From: Chloromonas sp. AAM2
Lineage: Eukaryota; Chlorophyta; Chlorophyceae; Chlamydomonadales; Chlamydomonadaceae
Assembly (NCBI GenBank): GCA_004335635.1
Contig: QAXH01004440.1
Span: 6,537 to 53,543 of the forward strand
Direction: 5' to 3'
Length of the DNA stretch: 47,007 bases
The notes below the pieces were generated by a model. It did not search any database and was not told where the DNA came from. It worked only from the letters and a program-made list of their open reading frames with translations. Below, piece by piece: positions 1 through 10,400 of this stretch (its first letter is position 1; every line of letters begins with the position of its first letter). Both the position numbers and the translations under genes were made by a program.

Positions 1-62
<62 letters not shown>
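1..62. repeat. (AT)n microsatellite
   Basis: Almost pure AT dinucleotide tract at the window edge, broken once by a G near position 53. It may continue outside the window. From here to about 1000 I see no credible exon: the short open frames have no recognisable protein character or splice context. Confidence 0.95.
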
Positions 63-63
<1 letters not shown>

Positions 64-1002
64 AAACAGTAAGCCATCATCATGGTGGGTGCCAGCCCAG
101 TTAGGTGCTGGGCCACTCGATGCTTGCAGCAGCAAAGGCCCTGTTCCGCACCAGGTCAGGTTGACCTCAGACTGTGCCCTAGTACGTACTAGTAAGCATA
201 CCACCAGTGCCTAGTGCCTTGGAGGTATCAGAGGCACGTGCACCATTGCACGCAGGCATTGGCAGCTGCTTTGGGGTTGGCTCTGGCAACACGGGGGAGG
301 CACGTGCATGAACAGCACTCACACTGGATGCTCTGGCCGCTGCGGCTGCCACTGCTGCTGCGAATGCTGATCAAAGGTGAATTGCCAAGGTCCCTGTCGT
401 GCCGTCTGCCCAGTTCTGGTGTGTATGAGTCACTATGCGAATAAGCATGGAAAAACGGGAACTTGGCTGTGAGATCCAGTTGCGGTTGATTGGAGTGAGG
501 CTAAATACCTCACTCACATGTTGGAAGCATGCCATCACGGAAGTCTTACCCGAAGATATGTGCTTTTGTTGTCGAGCAGCTGCTGGACCAACAGGGCAGC
601 AGAGAAAAGAAAAAACAATCAGGACAGCAGAGTGCTAAAGCATGCCAAGCACAGCTGGTCTCCACTACTCAACCTGGCAAGCACCTCAGATGGCAAGCAA
701 GCAGAATCCATTGCTCGTGCCTTGTTAGTCAGTCTTGAAGACACAGCAGCAAAGCTTGCCATGTGTAGCGGCAATGGCTCGACACAAACACAGCCTGACT
801 AGGATTCCGACATTACTTGGAAGTCGGTTGATCACCATAAGAAAACCAAGATCAGATACGAGGTTACCATCACAGTCTTCTTCAGATGCTGACTAGATGA
901 GCTCAGAAACAATCTCAGGTACAAAGAAGTAAGCAAGCCATGAGAGGAGAAGGATGCCGATCATCAAAATTCAGATGCTCATGCTCCTGAGATGTCAATA
1001 TC

Positions 1003-1115
1003 ATGCTTTGTTCCTTGCTTTCGTTTTGCTTTCTTGCTCAGGGTAGGCCAGGGCGGTGCCCATCCCGTTCCGTGTCCTCTGACGGCTTCCCTGGTGTAAA
1101 TACATATATATATAT
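1003..1115 (+). repeat. Dispersed repeat R1, copy 1
   Basis: About 110 bp almost identical to 46191-46299. It contains a GC-rich core (gggcggtgcccatcccgttc) and ends in ggtgtaaatacatatata. Further copies in the opposite orientation lie at 16447-16515 and 19255-19301 (degenerate) and at 46947-47007 (near perfect). This is a moderately repeated element, perhaps the end of a transposon; its class cannot be told from the window. Confidence 0.85.
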
Positions 1116-1421
1116 CATGTCAATGTCGAAAAAATGTCAGTCTACATGAGTAATAACCAGTGTGGGGTGGGTCTGCGAAGGTTTCCCCTTCTAGCCTTAA
1201 CTGGTTATTTACATCTCTCTGGAGAGAGAGACGTACTACAGTGGCTCCATCCAAAGAACTCGGACAGCCACGTGGCTGACTGTGCACCCTGCAGTGTGTG
1301 AGACCGCTTTGGCACACCCCCACAGCAGCACTGCAGGCAACCTGAGCCCCACTGCCTTGACCATCATGTCACGCTACAATCATCTTCACTTCGGGATGGA
1401 CGTGCCAACTACGCAACCAAC

Positions 1422-1940
1422 TAACTAACTAACTGCACCAGTGGTGGGATGCCCCCCTTTCGGGCGATGTTGTGAAAGGTTCCAGAGTGCGGCAGCAGCG
1501 CGAAGCTGCACCCCGGCGTTGGGGCTTCCCAGCAACTGCACCAGTAATAGGACGAACCCCTGCTGGATCTTGTTGACACTGTCGTATGCCAGGTTCCAGT
1601 GCGCCAGCAGCTTGCAGCTGCACCCCTGTATCCGTGCTTGCCAGCAACTGCACCAGTGGTGGGATGCCCCCCTGGCAGCCAATGGTCACCGTGTTGTCTT
1701 CGTTGTATGCCAGGTAGCAAACTTGAAGTGCGGCAGCAGCATTCCGCTGCACCCCTGCATCAGGGCTGCCCAGCAATCGCACCAGTGGTGGTATGCCCCC
1801 CTGGCAGCCAATGGTCACCGTGTAGTCTTCGGCGAGTGCCAGCCGGTGCAGTGCATGTGCTGCTCGCTGCTGATGATCAAGGAGGAGTTCTTGAGCATCC
1901 TTACCCAACAATTGATGTTCTGCAGCCAAAGGACAGCACT
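1422..1940 (-). pseudogene. Armadillo-repeat protein fragment, frameshifted
   Basis: Minus-strand translation shows several consecutive ~42-residue armadillo repeats, with units such as GGIPPLVRLLGSPDAGVQRN followed by an AAAAL stretch and LAYNEDNTVTI. The frame is intact from about 1940 to 1612. It then shifts near 1610, where GCACTGG seems to have lost two bases from an expected GCACTGTGG, and shifts again in the GGGGGG run near 1455. It ends in a TTAG repeat that supplies stops. ARM repeats bind protein partners in a superhelix; no specific role can be given. An acceptor-like TTTGGCTGCAG near 1930 suggests a former exon start. Two disruptions within about 200 bp favour a pseudogene; sequencing errors or unrecognised introns are alternatives. 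Confidence 0.7.
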
Positions 1941-2064
1941 TGGGGACAAAGTGGCTGCTGCACACACAGTGAAGCCGCCCGTGCATGCCAATGGGAATAG
2001 TGGGAAAAACCATTCTGATGCATCAGCATCCTAGGCATTTCAACTGTATGGCCTATGACCTTAC

Positions 2065-2688
2065 CTTACGTTCCTTCCATTTTCGATGTAATCCAATGAG
2101 CAAGTTGACAACGAAGTAGACAACAAAGTAGATAAAATAGTTGGCAATTCTGCTGGCAGCGTGGATGCCAGCCACAACCAACTCAAGCCACCATACGTAC
2201 AGGGAGCCAGGAAGGGAAGTGGCAACTTGGACGACAGACAACATCACACTGTCCATGCCTGCAGGCAATCATGCAAAAAAGGGTGGACCACACTTTTTTT
2301 TGTTTTTTTTTGTTTTTAGTTTTTCAAACTTCCATGCAAGGGTCGGACCACTTGCAAAGCAGGTTGATTGATCGCAGCGTGCAAGAACTGCACCAGAAAA
2401 CATCTGATCCGGTTGATGTGAAATGCGCATGAACTTCTTGGCCTGAGTGATAGATTATATCTGCCTGGGTAGATCAGTAGATTGTTTCCCCCAAACCCCA
2501 TCAGCGTCCCCACCACCTGCACAGCTCGCAGGCCAGCGAAACCTCAAGCGCATCTGAAGTGTCTTGGGTGAGCGCTGTTTTCTGACCGCGATCAATGTGC
2601 CCATCAGGCCCACATGCTGCAGGCCGGTGAGTGCGGCGAACAAGGCAAGCTTAAGGACTGAAACTCTTTTTGTGCGTTGACTGTAACC
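2065..2688 (-). CDS. Membrane-protein exons (module-III fragment)
   Basis: Two exons, 2517-2688 and 2065-2258, joined in phase 1 across a GT-AG intron. The first begins GYSQRTKRVSVLKLALFAAL and continues with a hydrophobic segment and an Arg-rich stretch. The second holds two hydrophobic stretches (TSLPGSLYVWWLELVVAG, then NYFIYFVVYFVVNLLIG) and ends in basic HRKWKERK before a GTAAGG donor, so at least one more exon should follow. The order (hydrophobic helices, an SLP motif, a long membrane span, a basic tail) resembles the last two exons of each membrane module in the tandem genes at 21.6-29.6 and 33.5-44.6 kb. Gene start and end are not resolved; a possible upstream exon lies at about 2880-3010. 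This may be a remnant of a third paralogue. Confidence 0.55.
2284..2326. repeat. Poly-T tract
   Basis: T-rich run with scattered G (cttttttttgtttttttttg pattern) in the intron between the two membrane-protein exons. On the minus strand it is poly-A. It may mark an old retroposed end or simple slippage. Confidence 0.7.
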
Positions 2689-3020
2689 CTGCAAATACAT
2701 AGATACTGTAACCCTGCAACCACTATGGGGTAAGCGCGCCACGGTGGCGTGTAACATCTCCTCTGCCCCGATGGGTTTTGTGACGGTGAGCCAGCTTCTG
2801 TCCCACTTAACGTCAAGGCCAGGTGTCATGTGACTACACTCGCACGGGTGTCTCGAGGCCTGGGCAGCACACATGCAGTGAGTTATTCTGGCCCTGCAGC
2901 TTGAATGCCCTCATGACGCTGGGCTCCATTGCCAGCACTGGACAGCCATCGAAAGCAGAAGGGAAGCAGTGGGAGCCAATGGCTGCTGAGCGTGACAATG
3001 TGTGCAGTAAGCCAATCAAA

Positions 3021-3110
3021 AGTGGAGTAATAGCCACAAGGCCTTGCTGACACAGCTAGATTCCCTTCACTAGGAAATATTTTCGCAACTTGCGCAAATA
3101 GTTGATTTTT
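3021..3110 (+). repeat. Dispersed repeat R2, copy 1
   Basis: Contains taatagccacaaggccttgc and a following cacagctagattccc stretch, then a TTTTCGCAACTTGCGC segment. Related copies are at 19009-19120 (same strand) and 30829-30900 (opposite strand). This copy lacks the 'ggaactcacca' part present in the other two. Class unknown. Confidence 0.7.
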
Positions 3111-3757
3111 GCATTGGACGTGCTGCCTGGTTTGCACTCCCTCCGTGTAAGCCCAAACCAACACCACCCTGGTTGAGCTTAACATGCAAATTCATCGAGT
3201 GCTGCCCACTGTCACACACCCCTTTTTATGCCCCGCCCACACCTTGAACAAACTCCGCCTTATGACCTGCGCACATTCTCGACAGCTTCCCATGACAACG
3301 TAATGCACCGTCACGTGACTTCATTTACAACCCACGACGATAGGAATCGATGCTGGTACACAGCCTGTGAGCAAATCTGCAGCAGCCCAGGCTCACTGCT
3401 GGCTGTTCTTCAGTGCTCAAGTCTTTGCATCTTGAATGCAGCGGGGAGCTGCGCCCTGCTGCGCACGACCCAGAACAATGGGAAGTGTTGGGATGCTAGT
3501 ACCGGGGTTCACTTGGTCAGAGGGAACCCAGCTTTTCTTTATGACACACCAAACTCCAACACAATGAGATTCAAATCACGAGCCACTGCACACTAGTCGG
3601 TTGAATACCCGCACGTATCATGCACCACGAGGCTTGACAAACATGCACACTCCAGTTGTGGGCTACACCGGTCGAGTAATCCCAGTCACTGTGCTGCGGG
3701 CTGTCAGGAAGTGAATGCCCACACATGACATCTTGCCATCTGTTGTTGAGAAGCTAT
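3111..3757. other. Intergenic, no gene recognised
   Basis: No open frame here combines protein-like composition with splice sites. One plus-strand open frame (3228-3596) is ordinary in length for the base composition and has no recognisable domain. Confidence 0.5.
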
Positions 3758-3850
3758 CGGTCGTGTATCAATTCTGCACCGAGTTGTTCTACTATGCTGT
3801 GCCTGGTCTGTGCGCTTCCACACACATGCATGCGAGCAGCCCCATTGGTG
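3758..3850. repeat. Duplicated 3' end of the methyltransferase gene
   Basis: The segment around 3795-3847 repeats, almost base for base, the last coding part of the neighbouring methyltransferase exon (3933-3987), including the sequence for [13 protein letters not shown]. Weaker similarity extends upstream to about 3758. It lies just beyond the stop codon and is probably in or next to the 3' UTR. Confidence 0.8.
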
Positions 3851-3932
3851 CATTGCATTAGTCAGTGGCTGGCATGGCACATGGCATGCTGTCCTCCACT
3901 GATGCAAGGCTATCAGTACTGTATCCGGTCTG

Positions 3933-6882
3933 CTATGCCTTGTCTGTGCGCTTCCACACACATGCATGCGAGCAGCCCCATTGGAACTTGCGCACGTGCT
4001 CCCTGATGAGGAACGGCATATCCTCCTGATGCAGGAGCTCAAAGCCCCTCTCCTGCATTAGCTCAGCCAACACAGCGGCACTCCGCACGGGGTTGCCTTG
4101 CTGCATGCAAAGAACACAATACACACTATTATTTACAGCATTTAGCTGCTGCAGTGACCATTGGTTTCTTTGCTGACCAGTCCTTAACGCACTGAGCGCC
4201 ATGCAGCAACAGAAACAACAAGCTTACACACAGCTTATGCACTTGGGCGTGGACGTATGTAGAATAGAATTGCAACGACCCCTTGCAGAAAGAGCAACCC
4301 CAGTGTGCAGCACATGTAGACTTGCGTCGACACCTTCTCTTGTATGTTGGCAACCGTGTGGTGCATGCTGAACAAACAACTGATTCCGGTATCTTCAGAC
4401 ATGGGCCCATCTCAGGACCTGCTATCAGTTGCATGATTTGCATAGCTCCGCTTGACCTGGCCGGTCCGGCAACCACTCACGCTGTCCGCCTTGGCCCCTA
4501 GCCAGTTGCTCTTGGAGGTCCATCCGGGCAACCAGCTATACGGTGACACAAGCACTGCAAGTCCACCGGGCTTGATCTACAGACCGAGGCAGACATGGTG
4601 ACATACTTGTCAAACGTAGCTACAATACATCAGTTTGTTGGCAGACTGGTCACTTGATTTGCAGGACCAGGCAGTATGCTTCTCAAAGGTAGCTTGTTGA
4701 CAGTCGGCACACGCAGCACGTATGTTTCTGACACACAGCTGGAATCCTCAGTTTGGTTGCATGGCATGCCCCGTCCTTTGGTGACAAAAAAACACAACAA
4801 AGTCTCAAGAAGTGCACATACGTTGCTAATTGATGCTGTTTAGCCTGTAACAGTATCAGGATAGACCCTGTCTGTTACGGATATATCCCAAATCAACGGA
4901 TAATCCATCAATTAACCTTCGGGTTGGCGCTTTTCATAATCATGGGATATTCGTAACAGACAGGGTATATCCAGCCAACCACCTGCAACCCATCAGGTGG
5001 CATGCGTGCCCAGTCCCAGGAATCGGTCAAACACAGCATCAACCGACAAAGTTCCAGAAAACACAAGCTCAAACCAAAGCAGTTTGTTGTGTGAGCTTCT
5101 TGCACATGCTGCACACTCTTTATGCAAACTCACAAGGCTGGGCAAACGGTTGATGAAGAGCATGGGGTCGGGCAGGCGGCACAGCAAGTTGGCCGCTAGC
5201 ACGCAGTCGAACTGGGGGAGCGAGGGTGACAGGTTGCACGCATCGCCCTGCGACCGCAGAACCGCCACACGTTGTGTTGCAACACGGCTGATCACAATCC
5301 AGACACGGCCACCCGAAATTGATCACCCCTGCTCGTGATGATCCGCAGCAGCCCCTGTCCGGACGAGTCAGCTGTACTCCCAGCCAGTTCTGATTTTTTT
5401 TCCTCCAGAACTCTTGCTACGATCCTGGCAATGTGTTTGCCAGAATTGCTACGTATGCAGCCGAGAACACTCGGCAGGGACTGAGTTGTGCAGAAAGAGT
5501 AAATCAGTGTGGACATCAAGCAAGCATTGCCAGCCGCGCCACTGGAACTCCTTTGCCTGGTATGAAGGCTAATCATGACATGTCACACCTGTTGGAATTC
5601 GACCCTTGACCGCTGTATGTCTTTGGGTACGGTTGCAGTGTACTGTTGCATGATATCCCCCTCGACTACGGAGTCGTACTGCCTGCTGCCCTGCTGCTGC
5701 ATGTCCTGCATGGGACAGCGGAAGCACCACGCCAACAGGTTTACTGGGAGGCTCCACTTGCAATTGGCATTGGAGCTGTGCCTGCTACTGCCGCTTGTAC
5801 AGAAAACATACGCACACATGTTCGGACCACACAGGCATACTGTACATTACCCAATGTGTACAATGGCAACAGACAGGAGTCAAATTGGACACAATCACGC
5901 TCATTCAGCCATTGAGAACAAGCCAGCTGCATCCATTACTCCTTCAAGGTCTGGCATTGATCGCTGCATAATTACCCGACGTTGGAACGCACCTGAGCTG
6001 CCAGTACAAACGCATGTGAGTAGTCAATGCCAACCACGTGGTCAAAGAAACGGGCCAGCTCGAAGGAAGCACCGCCCACTGCACAGCCCACGTCCAGGGC
6101 AGAGCTGCCGGGCTGTTGGGAGCAGAACTTTTTGCACAGCTGTGCTAACCGGCTGGTGAAGTTGAGAGCAGTCTGCATGAAATGTGGCAAAAGACGGTGG
6201 CTGCAGAGGCCACACATGACAGACAGATTCAGGGAGATGATATGCGCACCGGTGTACGGTGAAGGCAGTAAGCGCACAGGCAATGTTGGGATCATGATGG
6301 ATGGTGCCAATACTGCACTGCTCTTGTACTAATTCGTAGTGCTGTGTACTAATACTGCACTTGCACTGTGCTGTGCCGCACTGCTCTCTGCTCAGGTCCA
6401 AGGGTGACCCAGGGTCAAGACAGCCTGTTTCGCATACTAAGAGCCAGGCTTGAATGTGACTGAACAGTGATGGGTAATCTGGGCTACCTGGTGGCTGATG
6501 TCTCACCCTCCAGGCTGTCTGATGCAAGCTTGGAGATGCCTGCTGTGATGCCACAGACATCGGTATGATGAAGATACAATGAGATGCTACAGACCTTGGG
6601 ACCGTTCGCATAAGGCAACAGGTCGGCATCGCCGAAGTGGAATTGCAAGTACTCGTCCACAGCCCTGCGCGTTTCGTACGCAGCGGCGCCTCCTCCTGCT
6701 GATGATGTTGTGCTACGCTGCTCTAGCGCACTGTCAGATGTGGACAGCGCGCTAATGGCTCTTTTGACGAGTGGACCAGCAACAACCCCAAGAATTACAC
6801 CGGCTGCAAGCGCAGCCGCTAGTTTGCCTGCATCGCTGCTCTCCAGGAGCGATGTCAGAGAAGTGGGTTCAGGTGCAGACAT
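3933..6882 (-). CDS. SAM-dependent methyltransferase, OvoA C-terminal type
   Basis: Six exons, read downward: 6595-6882, 5993-6172, 5589-5705, 5134-5247, 4481-4576, 3933-4100. All introns are phase 0 with GT-AG borders, giving 320 residues. Residues 1-60 hold a short N-terminus and a hydrophobic stretch ([20 protein letters not shown]), a membrane anchor or targeting region. The rest matches the putative 4-mercaptohistidine N1-methyltransferase family: [17 protein letters not shown], the SAM-binding motif [17 protein letters not shown] with acidic [63 protein letters not shown] and a terminal HACVWKR. In OvoA this domain N-methylates the thiol-histidine in ovothiol synthesis; here it stands alone, so the sulfoxide-synthase partner would be encoded elsewhere. 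Substrate is inferred. The start is the first Met before the conserved region. Confidence 0.88.
4859..4972. mobile_element. Foldback MITE-like element in methyltransferase intron 4
   Basis: A 114-bp element whose ends are inverted copies of about 30 bp: the left end contains accctgtctgttacg and the right end cgtaacagacagggt, with a few mismatches outside. It lies wholly inside the intron at 4577-5133. No coding capacity. Target duplications are not clear. Confidence 0.75.
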
Positions 6883-7427
6883 GGTGGCAGATGATGTGCA
6901 GTGGGGGCAATCACAAGCAGGATGTAGTCGCGACTTACCCTAGAAAACCGCAAAAGATCGTTAGGTCTGGCGGCCACCCTGACCAACTCAACCCTCACAG
7001 CAGGGAAGCAGTCTAGTGATGCACGCAGTTTGCTCTCTTTTGGCCTGTACAATGCCAACCTAATCACCAGACTGTGACAGCAACCACAACAAGTGTTGCA
7101 GCTTTTATGTGGGTGCCATCCATGCATCCCAATCCAAGGCATCGGCACCACTGCTTCGCAAGCTCCTTTGGTCACCAACCACTCGTACCCAGGAATGGAT
7201 GGCTCATCCGCCCTAACCCTGGAATCTGTGGCCTGACGCCCCACACCAGCACCTGCTGGCTCATGCAGCAGCAACAGCACGCATGCCACGCTGAACGCTC
7301 CACTACACATGCGAGGGCTTGCCCTCACCACGACAGGCCACCATGCGCAGCACCCAGGCGTCAGCAGCGCGCCAGGCGGCCCACAGCAGCACATGCACCT
7401 GGCCATGCGCCTTGTCCATGGCACACC
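6883..7427. promoter_or_regulatory. Shared upstream region, methyltransferase / SecY
   Basis: About 545 bp between the divergent start codons of the minus-strand methyltransferase and the plus-strand SecY gene. Both promoters and 5' UTRs should lie here, or further into the SecY side if the SecY start is upstream of 7428. I see no clear TATA box or other defined element; assignment is by position only. Confidence 0.4.
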
Positions 7428-10400
7428 ATGCGCCCATGCGCTACGCCCATCCATTCAACCCCAACAGTTGCGATCCACACCCAATCTACGAGTTTGCATT
7501 GTAGCAGCCGCTGCTTAGCCAGCCAACTGCCCAGCCTGGGACAGATCAGATTCAGATCATCACGATCACCATGCAGAACAGCGATATCAGCATCCAGTGC
7601 ATGGGATTCCGGTGGACAGGCAAGCACAGATGGTGATGGTATCACGCCCGGTCCTCAGAGCTCAACTGTCAAACAGCCAGCTGCTTTGGGTCGGCTGGCA
7701 ACTGCTGCTCAGGAATTTATCATGTCCAGCCTTGCGCCTCTCATCACATGGGTTACCCTTTAGTGAGTCACGTGACCGGTGTATAAGTCAGCCATTGCTA
7801 AGCCACGTGACCATTATTCGAGTCCGTCTGCAGTCAGTGGCATACCATCACGCTGCCACAGGTGGTGTCCTTAGGCATCGCATCAATGTTGCCTCAGTTT
7901 CAATGCCAGCCAGAGCAACAGCTCACCACTAGAGCGTACCCTCGTCACTGGGGACTGGTACCATATCATCATGGCAATCAATTGTGAACATGGCAAAATA
8001 GAAGCATCAAACAGTTTGCCTGTAGACGTGCCAGCAAGTGTAGCAAGCAAGTAACAGTACACAGACTGCAGCCACACCTCGGCTGCGTCACAGCACATGC
8101 CGCAAGATGTACCTCGGTTCAATGCATTCAACTCACTGGCCCAACCTCATTGCCCCACGCACTAACTAATGGTTAGCATACCACTGTCACTCTGCTAACG
8201 CATGCCATGGCTTTAACCAACCAAGTTGGACCCATGGCACCATGCATTAGCTCAGGCCGCAGTACCAGTGTGTCTGCTACATTGTCCTGAGTCGACCTTC
8301 CTGTGCACTGCCTGCTCTTGTGCTCGTGCAGTCGCGACATCATTCAGCGTGTGCTGCTGAGCGTGGCCATGCTGGCGGTGTTCCGCTGCGGCCTGTACAT
8401 CCCGCTGCCGGGGCTGGACTTCGGCCTGTTGCCCTCACAACCCGCATTCTCAGAGGGTGGGGATCCTCATCATCCTCATCATCATTATATGGCTTATTAT
8501 GCTTGAGCCCACGGTACAGCATCTAGAGCACATAACATCTCTCCAACAATTAATTGCCTGGGCTGGACTTTGGCCTGTTGTACTGATAACCTGCGTTCTT
8601 GGAGTGTGAGGCCGCATCACTTAATTTTGTAATGATAGGGAAACTTATATTCTATAAGAAATAACAATTAATGATAACTGTCTCCCATGCATAAGCGTCC
8701 GCATTCAAATCACGGCTTTTTAGGTCAGTTTCAGAAATCTGTACTTCTTGTGAGAGCTGGGCAGTCACAGGACTGAAGGCTGCCCCTCATGTAACAAAAC
8801 AAGTATGCCTGCCATGCACTTGGAACCAAGGTTACGACGCCCGCATGGCATAGGAACGCTTTCCCATGTCTGCCTGACCGCACTGGTAACGAATTATGTT
8901 TTCAAGTTTGACGCTCTTCCATTGATGCACAACACATGCTTTGTTCTTCTGAATGTTGTTTCTTCTACGTTCAAAGGCGGTTTTTTGTGAATGAATGTAC
9001 CAAACGGGCTCCTCAACATCAGAACTTGACTGCCATCCATACCACATACCCCGTCCCATCCTAATCTATCCTTACCTATCCTTCCCTACATCCGCAGGTG
9101 AGCGCCTTGTGCGCGCGCTGTACGGCCAGGCCCGGGCCCTGCCCGCCTCCCTGTTCGAACTGGGCATATCGCCCTACATCAACGCGTCCATCCTCATCAC
9201 ACTCGTGCTGGCCATGCCAGAGCAGCTGGTGAGTGGGGTGCGTGACTAGGTTCAAATGATTACAAATAAAAAAATAAATAAAAATAAATAAATGGTATCT
9301 GTTATTTGTTTTAGTATTTGTTGTATCATTATTCAAGGCTTGCAGGCATGGCTTTTTGCTTAATAAAATTAGTCTCATTTAATCTTCGTAGCACTGCAAG
9401 TTCGTAAATCTCATTTCAGGCTTCTCAAACCAACAGTTTTACATCCTTCGTAAATCTCATGTCTCAAAAAGCACACAGAAAGACACAAGTCCGTAAACGT
9501 TCAAAACAGCGAACGGGGAACAGGGGCGGAGGGAGGAGTGTCAGGCCCCCGGGCTTACATGCCCAGCTTCAACACCCTGAGCTGAGGCAGATCCAGGGCG
9601 CGGCAAGCTTGTAGGCATAGCGATTCTTCAAAACGAAGGATAAATGACCTGAAGATGCGGCAGACAACTAGGATTTGCCGACTAGGGTTTGGTGCTCTGC
9701 CCACACTGTGTGCTGCAGCAGAGTGGCTTTGTTGCAACTAACAAACAGCAGGCTCCTGCTAGTACTGTAATGCTCATTCAATTCCAACTGAGCTCAAGGA
9801 TCTCCTCTCACAACCAGAGCACGGGTGGCTGCTGTGACCGGGCCGGGAATCAACACAGATCATCTGCTGCATGGCGTCGCCCAGTTCAGAATAAACTGCT
9901 GCTCGTTCGGACAATGCAGCTCAAGAAGGCTCATTTGAACGCTCGGAGGGACCGTTCTGACATTGTTTTGCCAAGCATGTACATGGTACATCAGGGTTGT
10001 AAATCACAGATCTCTCAGTGTTGGAGAGCCTTGTGAGGTATGGAGACTGCAGGATGATATCCTGTACCCAGAGTTATGTTGGAAAGTGTTTACATGATTG
10101 CTTACTTACCTTACTGCTCCAAACTAGTTGGCGTGCTTGACTTGTTTGCGTTTCGAAAAAAAGGCCAATTTGTAATCTTGCGATTTTTTCACTTTTGCGT
10201 TTGATATTTGGCCTGCATGTTTTGCGTAGGCCGTCAACCTGATACACCACACACCACAGCAGCCATGCGGACACACACTGCATCTGACACCTATCATTGA
10301 GACAGATCTATTGTGCCAATTAATAGAAAGAATGTATTTGCGCTCAAAGTAGGGCTTGATGGTGAACTCCAGGTTTAGAATTATGGCTGCCATGGTAGAC

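Noticed and set aside
7074..7427. Upstream extension of the SecY N-terminus
   Set aside because: The frame is open, but the His/Pro/Cys-rich residues do not look like a transit peptide and the Met at 7428 gives a normal length. The start at 7107 stays possible.
6855..7454. Long minus-strand open frame overlapping the methyltransferase start
   Set aside because: It is antisense to the SecY first exon, starts in another frame than the methyltransferase, and has a Cys/Trp/Arg-rich composition typical of a shadow frame.
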